Source: Diphasiastrum complanatum
Taxonomy: Eukaryota > Streptophyta > Lycopodiopsida > Lycopodiales > Lycopodiaceae
Assembly: GCA_029204225.1 (NCBI GenBank)
Contig: CM055109.1
Location: 17,665,590-17,729,589, forward strand
Length of the DNA: 64,000 nt
Direction: 5' to 3'
The number at the start of each line of letters is the position of its first letter. The stretch's first letter is position 1. A program made the translations under genes and the position numbers. The notes beneath the pieces were generated by a model that searched no databases, was not told where the DNA came from, and saw nothing but the letters and a program-made list of their open reading frames with translations. Shown piece after piece: positions 56,237 through 64,000 of the stretch.

Positions 56237-57400
56237 GATTGATGGAGGTTTAGAAGTTAACCTGATTTCAACCAAGTTATGTGCAAAATGAGGACTTACA
56301 AAGTTGAAGCTTGACACTTTCACCATTAAGCTGGTTGATCATCGTCCAAGAGGAATGGATAGCTGGAGTACAGTTTTTCATTACTTTTGTAGTAATGGAC
56401 TTACCTGACGCACCAACTGTATATCGAATTTTATTGGGACATCCACGGTTACGAGTTGCGCAAGTAAATCATAATTGGGACACCGAAAAAATTACTTTTG
56501 AGAATCGTGAGTGTGCTGTCAAAGTAGATCTAATCACTTGGACTACTGGTAGTCCAAAGAGGGGATGATGATTCATCAACAACTGATCATACCTATGATC
56601 AACAAATGAAGACTTTGGGAGTCCATTATGACTCTCAAATTGACACTGTCAATTGGAATCAAGCTCTTGCAACAGTGGATTGTACAGCAGGCTATATGTG
56701 TCAACGAGATAATCAATTTGAATTGAGCAACATTTTCCTACTTGATCGAACTTCGGATACACCAATCACTTTTTTATTAAATATGATGAATTTGGCTTGG
56801 ATAACCACTGATCCAATTCTAGATCCAATTGAAGATGAACTAATATATGTTAGTCATGCATTGACTTACAATGGAGATCCAAAGCTTATAGATGAGCAGA
56901 TTCTCAATCACATGGACCCTACGAGATTTGGAGTTCGAGATATTCCGAATGCACCAACAATAAAACCGCCAAAAGCAGTCATAAAGAAGGAAGCGAAGAT
57001 GGCAGAACCAATGACAAAGAAACAAGCTAAGCAACACTACAATATGGTCCTGAAATGGAAAAAATCATCTTGAAAAATTGACTCTAAAAATGTACCACCT
57101 TTATTAGAGAAATGAAAGGGAAAGGTCAAAGATGATTCTTGAAGTCAAAATTCTTGCAAGAAATCACCATCAAGAAAATTGTCACTTTTAGAAAAGAGCA
57201 CATCTTCTAGGAAGTCTTCGCCTCTACGATCAATTCCTGCCAAGAAGGCTAAATGGAAATCAAAGATCAACCCTTATGAAAAGGAACAATCAGAGGAAGT
57301 CCAGAATGATATGCCAGAGCATTTCAAACGCTATACTTTGGATGATGTTGTGATTATGTTACCCAAGGCTCATCATGAACCAGAAAAACAAGTAACATAA
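56237..57400 (+). pseudogene. Relic F protease-like region and linker
   Basis: MIDGGLEVNLISTKLC at 56237 corresponds to the retropepsin active-site segment (DxG with flanking hydrophobics, here DGG). After a stop and shift, DLPDAPTVYRILLGHPRLRVAQVNHNWD near 56400-56490 is the second protease block (ILLGRPWL-like). The rest to 57400 is a charged linker with several short frames. Confidence 0.75.
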
Positions 57401-57479
57401 TCAAATGAAGTTTACGATGGACCAACTAGCCAAGGAATCTTGCTGAATTAGGAGAGCCAGAGAAAATTCTTCAAGTTGG

Positions 57480-58466
57480 AGCACAACTGACTCTTGAACA
57501 TTTCAAACAAAGTACCAAGATTGTTTTGCTTGGATGTACAAGCATCTCAAAGGAATTCCTACCTTGGTTATTGAGCATACGATACCCTTAATGCCTGATG
57601 CAGTTCCAAAGGTCACAAAATGTTATCGCTATAATCCAAACGTTACTGAACTTATAAAGAAAGAGCTACAAAGACTACTTGAAACTGACTTTATTTATGA
57701 AATCGAACATACATAATGGATTTCGCCAATCGTCGTCGTTCCTAAGAAGAATGAGAAGATAAGAATTTGTGTGAATCTCAAAGCTTTGAACAAAGTGACA
57801 TGAAAGGATCACTTTCCATTATCGTTTACTGAAAGCATTTTGGACCATCTTGCTGGAGCAAAAGCATATAGTTTTTTGGATGGATTTAGTGGTTACAACC
57901 AAGTCAAGATCACACCTATAGGTCGTCATAAAACAGCTTTTGCGATAGAGTGGAAAAATTATGTTTATAAAGTTATGCCTTTTGGACTTTGTAATGCATC
58001 TAGTTCATTTCAAAGAGTAATGTAGTTCGCCTTCAAAGACTACTTGCAGAAATTCCTTGAAATCTACTTGGATTATCTTGGAGTCCATAGTGCGGATACA
58101 GACCATCTGGATTGTTTAGATAAAGTATTTGAACGTTGTCACAAGTATCAAATCTCCTTAAATCCAAAAAAGTATCAAATATGGGTTTCTGACGCAGGTG
58201 TCCTTGTTGGACATGTGATATCAAGACATGGCATTGATAAGGATTATTCCAAAATCAAATTCATTGTCGAGTTACTGCCGCCAAGAACAATTCGAGGAGA
58301 CTATGTTTTTATGGGCCATGCAAATCACTATCGGATATTTATTCTATTCTTTGTGGATTTAGCAAGACCTATATACAAGTTGACTATTGTACCAATTTGG
58401 ACAGTAGAGGCATTGGAAGCATTTGAAAAATTAAAGAAAATTTTGGTTTTTGCACCGATACTATGA
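57480..58466 (+). pseudogene. Relic F reverse transcriptase
   Basis: EHTIPLMPDAVPKVTKCYRY, WISPIVVVPKKNEKIRICVN, FLDGFSGYNQVKI, FAIEWKNYVYKVMPFGLCNASSSFQRVM and GHVISRHGID blocks, interrupted by several stops. The catalytic motif near 58065-58076 reads YLDY instead of YLDD, so polymerase activity is lost. Confidence 0.9.
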
Positions 58467-59125
58467 GCTCCAATCTAGACAATTGAGTTTCATGTTCATA
58501 CTGATGCATCAAAATATGCTATTGGATCAGTTTTGACGTAGCCAGGCGAATATAAAAAGGATTATCCTATCAGGTTTGCAAGCAGACCTCTTACAGATTA
58601 TGAGAAGAATTATTCAACAACCGAACGTGAAACGTTGGCCATGATTTTTTTTGTTAAGAAGTTTCGACATTATCTACTGGCAATGCATTTTGTATTTTAT
58701 ACTGATCATCAACCGTTACTATATTTGGTGAACAAAACATGTAACATGGGACGTATTGCAAGATGGCTACTTTTATTGACCGAATTTGATTTTCGAGTTG
58801 TGGTTCGAAAGGGTAAACAACACTATCTGGCCGATCATGTTCCAAGGATTGAATCAGCACCAGTTAATACTGAAGTAGATGATGAACTATCATACACTGC
58901 ATTGTTTTATGTTGAAGCAAAAACCTGAGTGGGCAGCCAATATTGTTGAATATTTGATGCTAGGCCAACCCAATGATTCCTTGACAAAAGTACAAAAGAG
59001 ACAATTGATTCATAAGGCACAACCTTATCAATTGATTGTTGGACAATTGTATCATTGAGGAATGGATGATATTTTTGCGAAGATGTGTTTTGTCGCATGA
59101 AGTACCTGATCATGAAAAATTGCTC
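58467..59125 (+). pseudogene. Relic F RNase H and integrase start
   Basis: FHVHTDASKYAIGSVLT at about 58490, TERETLAMIFFVKKFRHYLL, FYTDHQPLLYLVN and KGKQHYLADHVPR give RNase H. After a stop at about 58926, QRQLIHKAQPYQLIVGQLYH matches the pre-integrase segment of relic G (residues 3-22 there). Homology fades near 59100. Confidence 0.88.
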
Positions 59126-59540
59126 TTTTTGAGTGTTTTTTCGATGAGATCTTGAGATTCTCTGATTCTTAACTTTTGTAAACTAGTAATCTGTTACATC
59201 CATGTTAGATCTGACTGTAGGTGACTCTCTAGAAACTCTGATAGATATTTGGTAGCAGATCCATCAGTTTTGGTGAAGTTTGCCCTTATTTTGCCACGGT
59301 TTCTGAGATCGAGGTCTCTGATCTGCAAATTGGGGGGCTTATTGGTTTAATATGATGGTCTGCTTCCTCTTGATCCTATCTAGACATGGATCCCTCTTGG
59401 ATCTGGTTGGATTTTCTTTGATCTTGTCAGATCTGGCTAGATTTAGCTTGATCTGTCTTGATCTTCCTAGATCTAGTGGTGATGGCCTTGCAGATGAGCT
59501 TGTTATAAACTGCCGCCACCGACCTGGATTTGTCTCACTG
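59126..59540. other. Non-coding joint between relics F and G
   Basis: Contains an irregular GATCT/GATCTTG-rich stretch (about 59380-59480) and a G6 run near 59332. Possibly LTR remnants of one of the two gypsy relics; not resolved. Confidence 0.4.
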
Positions 59541-60686
59541 GGGTGGCTAGTATTTGTGCAACCGGCTACCGTTGATGGGTGTGTCAAAAGGTGTCCCATC
59601 TAGCCTCTCCAAATTCATGGCTCCATGATTAAGAATTTCTTTGATCCGATAAGGACCTTCGCTTGTGAATTTTAATTTTCCCTTGGTCGCTTTGGTTTTA
59701 TACATCAGGACTAGATCTCCGGATCAAAGATCTTTCTTTTGTAGCTTGCGATCGTGCCAAGCTTTGTGTCTTTCTTTTTTAGCTACCAGTGCATGTATAG
59801 CTAGTAAGCGTGTTTCATAGAGTTTATGCAGAGCTTCGTGGCGTAATTGTAGAGACCTTAATTCATCAAGGCATTGCGTTGTGGCAATTCTTAATGAAGG
59901 GACTAAAAACTCTACTGGCATTACAGCATCCTGACCATAAACCAATTGGAATGGCATTTGACCAGTGCTTCCCTTATATGTTGTCCTGAATGCCCACAGC
60001 GCAACATGCAACTTGTGTTCCCAATCTGATCTACTAGCTTTAATTGTTTTCGTGAGCACGCTACACAGGATCTTATTGGACGACTCCACTTGCCCATTAC
60101 CGTGAGGATAATAAGACGTACTAGTTCTATGGATCACAAGGAATTCCTCCAATAGGACCTTGATGGTCTCATTGATGAAATGACTCCCACAATCGCTTTC
60201 GTAGAGAAACTTGGCAGTGGTCCTAGCATCAGCTACTCTTACTACCTTGGCTTCGACCCACTTGGTGAGGTAGTCGGTGGCCACGATTATATATCGGGCT
60301 TGGGTACTTCTTGCTGCATGATGGATTGGACCAATATAATCCAATCCCCAGTTTTCAAATGGTGCTTGGGCTAAGACTGGGTGTAGAAGGTCAAAATTCA
60401 GTCTCGTTGGTCTCCTTGTCATTTGGGGCACATCGCATTTCCTCAAGTGTTCCTCTGTATCCTTATGAATCGTCAGCCACCAGCATCTTGATTGTAGGAT
60501 CTTGCGAACTGTAATGTCGGATGCAAAATGACCTCCACCTATGCCTTCATGTGAAAGTGAAATGATTTGGGTGGCCTCATGAGGGAGAATACATCGTCGA
60601 ACAATCCCATCTGGTCCTCTTCGGTACAACTGGCCGGCAATCAACTGATAAGGTCGAGCTTTCAAGATCAATTTCCGCTGATCCAC
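59541..60686 (-). pseudogene. Relic G integrase
   Basis: Open frame 60686-59724: zinc-binding region HEGIGGGHFASD...CDVPQM (second Cys of the CxxC pair replaced), first Asp in NWGLDYIGP, ATDYLTKWVEA, second Asp in ESDCGSHFI and Glu in NGQVESSNK. About 15 residues normally found between FLYE and the second Asp motif are missing, an in-frame deletion. After a stop the C-terminal domain GDLVLMYKTKATKGKLKF...GPYRIKEIL continues to about 59550. No chromodomain. Confidence 0.92.
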
Positions 60687-60760
60687 CTTCGAAAGTTATT
60701 TGTCTGGTTGGCCCCTCATTAGATATTCAACTATGTTAGCAGCCCATTCCGAACCTGTGT

Positions 60761-61020
60761 CTACATAAAATAAGACAGCATCAGGTCGGATTGGATTGCA
60801 ACCTCCTTCCCCTTGATACACGATATATGATCTACCATGTAGTGTTGTTTTCCCTTGTGAACTACTACCCGAAAATCAAATTCTAACAACAGAAGTAGCC
60901 ATCCAGTGATTCTCCCTATGTTGCAGGTTTTGTTAACGAGATAGAGCAAGGGTTGATGGTCCGTATAAAAAAGTGTGTGGCCATCAGATAGTGCCAAAAC
61001 TTTTTAACCGCATATTTCAT
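60761..61020 (-). pseudogene. Relic G RNase H fragment
   Basis: TLFYTDHQPLLYLVNKTCN, then EFDFRVVVHKGKQHYMVDH, closely matching relic F. Upstream parts are lost at the deletion joint near 61040-61060. Confidence 0.88.
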
Positions 61021-61059
61021 TGCCAATGCTTCCCTCTTTGTGGTTGAATAATTCATTTA

Positions 61060-62035
61060 TGTATCACTGAGCTGTCGGCTTGCAAATCGGATCAAAAAAC
61101 AATTTTTGAAACAGTGTCCATAACCGCATTCTCAACAAAAGGATGTATATTTTTCTTATAAGGACATTCAGCAATTCTGTGTCCTTCGTCACATCCATAG
61201 CAGTCATAATTCCTTCCGTCTTGATGCTGAGTTTGAGCTGCATAGGCCGCAATATATTCATTTATGACATGATCCATATAAGATTCATCTGGCCCATACC
61301 ATTGCTGCTGCTCAGGCTGAGGTGGTACTAGCATCTCTGGTCCTGCTGCTGTCAAATTTACATGGGCCACTTGTTGATTGGCTGGCCTTGGGGGTGCAGG
61401 TAAGGCTATGCACTATTGATTATTCGGTGCGCCGTACCTCGGTGTCACATTTGGTGCCCCTTGATGATATGGATAAGAAGTCTGATAAGGACTCTTCTTT
61501 TGTTGGACAATCCGGGGGTTAAATGGGCAATAGGTCGTATCGTGCGATGTTGCGTTGCACAAATGACAAAATCTATGGGTCAGTCTCAGATTTTGCTTTA
61601 GGACTGGGCACTCGTTCGCTGTATGGTTTTGTGTGCATGCTGAACACCATACATTTTCACGAGGGGATACTGTAGCTGGTTTTGTTCTGGTAGATTGGGT
61701 GTTGCTGCTACAGCTCCTTGTAAGGCTTTCAGTTTCTGATCAAACTACATCGTAAGCTGCTCCATTTGTTGTTTGTGTAATTTTGTCATCTGTTCCAACA
61801 GCAGTTCTGTGGATAGAGTGGAAGCATTTGATGATGACGATGCTATCAAGGAAGTAGGAGTATGGGTGGATGGATATTCGTCGTCTGATTTATCATCCTC
61901 TTCCATGATGGCATCCTCCATAGCTTCTTGTAGAGTAGCGTACTGCTCTCATTGTTTTAGTTCTCTCATGATGCTACGTGGTAGTCCAGCTAGGAACTGT
62001 GAAAAACTCAGATCCAAAAGATGCTAAAGTTTCAT
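61060..62035 (-). pseudogene. Relic G gag, degenerate
   Basis: LPRSIMRELKQ and ATLQEAMEDAIMEEDD near 61900-62000 (gag C-terminal region), a Gln-rich stretch and a single zinc knuckle CYGCDEGHRIAEC near 61170-61210. Several stops in between. Confidence 0.75.
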
Positions 62036-62094
62036 AAAGATCTTGGCCATGGAAGTTATGCACATCTAGATTGAAAAAATGATAGAAATTGTGA

Positions 62095-62650
62095 TGTTAA
62101 GCATACTAAACATCAACTAAACATCAAGATCTGATCATAAGCTTCCACAAACAGAAACTTGCTGTCCCTGTCCGTACTTCAGAGCCTACAACCTGCATTT
62201 CACACGTGTGAAGCCATAGCAACAAAGAAATCACAATTCTAGTGGCTAGAATGCAAGATATGAACAAAAAAGTGAGAGAGAAGAAGATGGATCTTCAAAG
62301 AGCATAACATTCATTCAATAGAATGAAAATGAGATGTGTACATACTCGTGGAGATGGCTATTTATAGCAGCCATAGTGCCTCTTGGCCACTTGTCTTATG
62401 ATAGGCTAAAATTGGGGTCCAATAGGATTCACCCATCTACCTAGAAATTTGGTCAAATAGGAATGCACCAAATTATGAGCCAATAGAAGAGCTCCACACT
62501 CGACCTCCTCTAATTAATGTGACCTCAAAAGTAGTGTACACATACTTTGGGCCTCTACATACATGTATGAACCTATCTCTAACTTTTATTTGGCCATAGG
62601 CCTACAAAATCTCAAGTTAGGAAAATACTACTAGTTGACAATTTTTCACA
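62095..62650 (-). repeat. Element H (copia) 3' LTR
   Basis: 556 bp, minus-strand start TGTGAAAAATTG and end GCTTAACA. A GCTATAAATAGCC TATA box lies near 62350-62365 and a 14-bp palindrome TTCACACGTGTGAA at 62200-62213. The first 12 bases are identical to the element A LTR. Confidence 0.85.
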
Positions 62651-64000
62651 CTCCCTCTTCAACTAGTTTTAGCATAGATTTAGAAAGTACACCAAGACTT
62701 GTTCTATGCTTGAAAAATAAGTCCTTTCCCAATGCTTTGGTAAAGATATCAGCCACACATTCCTTTGATGGGACATGTTCAAGCTTGATCTTTTTTGCCA
62801 ACACTTGTTCTCTCACAAAATGGTAAGCCACCTCGATATGTTTGCTCCTTGCATGGAAAACCGGATTGCTTGCTAGACTTTGGGCTGAAAGGTTGTCACA
62901 AAAGATGATTGGACTCTCTGAAAAATCCAGCAAGTGAAGCTCCATAATCATCCTCTTGATCCACACCATCTCCTTTGTGCATGATGTCAAAGCTTTGTAC
63001 TCGGCCTCACTAGAAGAAAGTGATATAGTTGCTTGTTTCTTCGACATCCATGAGATAGCTCCATCACCTATGAAAATAGCATGTGCATTTATGGATTTTC
63101 TATCCATAAGGTCTCCTGCAAAATCTGAATCTGAAAAACCAAATAAGTTAGGTGATGAGCCTCTATAAACAATGCCAAAATCTTTTGTTCCCGAGATGTA
63201 TCTCAAGATCCTCTTTCCTAGTTTCCAATGTTCTATGCTAGGATCTTGCATGAATTGGCTTAATCTACCAACACAATAAGATAAATCAGGTCTTGTGATG
63301 GTTAGATATATAAGAGAACCTATTAGCTTCCTATAGAGAGTAATGTCCTCGAAGGATCTTTCATTACCTCTTATAGTTAGCTTTACATGTGATTCCATAG
63401 GTGTATCAATAGGATTTGCATCTACCATATGAAATCTATTGAGAATAGAAATAGCATACTTCTCTTGTGAAATAAAAGTGATTTGAGAAGTTCTAATTAC
63501 TTCTATTCCTAAGATATAGCTCAAAAGACCAAGATCATGCACTTCAAATTCCTTTTTTAGTGCTTTCTTGATATCTTCTATATCTTCCTTGTTCCCTCCA
63601 CTTAAAATAATGTCATCCACATAAATTAGAAGGATTGTAACATCATTAGCACTAATTCTAAAGTAAAGTGAATGATCATACTCACTCATAGTGAAGTTTT
63701 GAGAAAGTAGAAAAGAGTTAAGCCTAGCATACCAACTCCTTGGTGCTTGCTTAAGACCATACAAACTTTTTTGTAGAAAACACACATGATTAGGCTTGCT
63801 ATGAGAAACATAGCTCTCGGGTTGCTCCATGTAGACTTCCTCTTCAAGATCACCATTCAAGAAAGCATTAGAAATGTCTAATTGCCAAAGATCCCATCCA
63901 TAAAGAGTTGCAAGGGAAATGATTACTCTTATGCTCACCATCTTTGCCACGGGTGCAAAGGTTTCCTCATAGTCAATGCCATGCTCTTGAGCATAACCTT
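62646..64000 (-). CDS. Element H (copia) reverse transcriptase and RNase H, intact, 5' part outside window
   Basis: Open from the right edge (AQEHGIDYEETFAPVAKMVS) to a TGA that overlaps the first bases of the 3' LTR. RT motifs DISNAFLNGDLEEEVYM, LQKSLYGLKQAPRSWY and an intact YVDDIILSGG; then YRKLIGSLIYLTITRPDLSY; RNase H FSDSDFAGD, SLSSSEAEYKAL, FHARSKHIEVAYHFVRE and ADIFTKALGKDLFF. No stop or frameshift in about 450 codons, in contrast to every other element here. A purine tract GAAGAGGGAG (62651-62660) precedes the LTR. Same lineage as element A; possibly still competent or recently active. Confidence 0.95.
   Translation of the reverse strand, partial: GYAQEHGIDYEETFAPVAKMVSIRVIISLATLYGWDLWQLDISNAFLNGDLEEEVYMEQPESYVSHSKPNHVCFLQKSLYGLKQAPRSWYARLNSFLLSQNFTMSEYDHSLYFRISANDVTILLIYVDDIILSGGNKEDIEDIKKALKKEFEVHDLGLLSYILGIEVIRTSQITFISQEKYAISILNRFHMVDANPIDTPMESHVKLTIRGNERSFEDITLYRKLIGSLIYLTITRPDLSYCVGRLSQFMQDPSIEHWKLGKRILRYISGTKDFGIVYRGSSPNLFGFSDSDFAGDLMDRKSINAHAIFIGDGAISWMSKKQATISLSSSEAEYKALTSCTKEMVWIKRMIMELHLLDFSESPIIFCDNLSAQSLASNPVFHARSKHIEVAYHFVREQVLAKKIKLEHVPSKECVADIFTKALGKDLFFKHRTSLGVLSKSMLKLVEEGV

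Larger units (their letters stand above)
56230..59125 (+). mobile_element. Ty3/gypsy relic F
   Basis: Plus-strand pol remains: protease-like segment, RT, RNase H and the first residues of the integrase region, with many in-frame stops and shifts. No LTR or gag recognised. It shares near-identical RNase H wording (HQPLLYLVNKTCN, EFDFRVVV.KGKQHY) with relic G on the opposite strand. Confidence 0.85.
59541..62035 (-). mobile_element. Ty3/gypsy relic G, internally deleted
   Basis: Minus-strand gag end, a deletion joint, RNase H piece and integrase. RT and protease are missing between the zinc knuckle (about 61190) and RNase H (60997). LTRs not identified. Same lineage as relic F and in opposite orientation. 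Confidence 0.85.

Noticed and set aside
59339-59603. Frames on both strands near 59.4 kb
   Set aside because: Readings of a GATCT-rich irregular repeat between two gypsy relics.
1-64000. CRISPR array, bacterial operon or prophage
   Set aside because: No regularly spaced short repeats with unique spacers and no bacterial gene order; all evidence is plant nuclear.

Overview
This window is plant nuclear DNA: AT-rich, intron-bearing and dominated by degenerate transposable elements. It carries one convincing complete single-copy gene. That gene, on the minus strand between about 28.3 and 41.4 kb, has six exons and encodes a chloroplast stem-loop binding protein of the CSP41a type (an atypical short-chain dehydrogenase fold used as a plastid RNA-binding endoribonuclease). 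All exon junctions and phases can be read directly. The long introns (up to 6.9 kb), the high retroelement load and the element families fit a large-genome land plant such as a fern or gymnosperm, but the species cannot be fixed from the sequence.

Layout. 1-2631 (-): 5' part of a leucine-rich-repeat receptor-like gene (copy A), nearly intact apart from one frameshift, running off the left edge. 5632-11404 (+): a complete but decayed Ty1/copia element with 5-bp target duplications. 11.7-12.5 kb (-): a Ty3/gypsy relic. 12487-22.9 kb (+): a second copia element, split by a 7.2-kb Ty3/gypsy chromovirus (-) whose target duplication CTAGA is visible on both sides. 23181-23998: a non-autonomous hAT-like DNA transposon with 13-bp inverted termini and an 8-bp target duplication. 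24.5-26.8 kb (-): LRR copy B, a clear pseudogene. 26.8-27.9 kb: a fragment of the second copia family's LTR. 28318-41409 (-): CSP41a, whose introns hold LINE and gypsy relics, a truncated LTR-gag element and a tandem cluster of SINE-like units.

Right part. 43.5-44.0 kb (-): LINE relic. 44181-48.8 kb (-): copia element with a deleted integrase and a damaged reverse-transcriptase active site. 52.2-52.7 kb (-): an uninterrupted, very AT-rich open frame of unknown origin abutting a truncated copia element (52.7-55.9 kb, -). 56.2-59.1 kb (+) and 59.5-62.0 kb (-): two gypsy relics of one lineage placed tail to tail. 62095 to the right edge (-): the 3' half of a copia element with intact RT/RNase H and 3' LTR, related to the element at 5.6 kb.

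No operon, CRISPR, rRNA or convincing tRNA gene was seen. The host genes (CSP41a, LRR copies) are functionally unrelated; the rest is a record of successive transposon insertions and decay. I found no convincing new multi-gene system. The best candidates for novelty are the hAT-like element with its G-rich repeat core, the SINE-like tandem array, the AT-rich orphan frame at 52.2-52.7 kb, and the primer-binding-site duplication at 44.15 kb.
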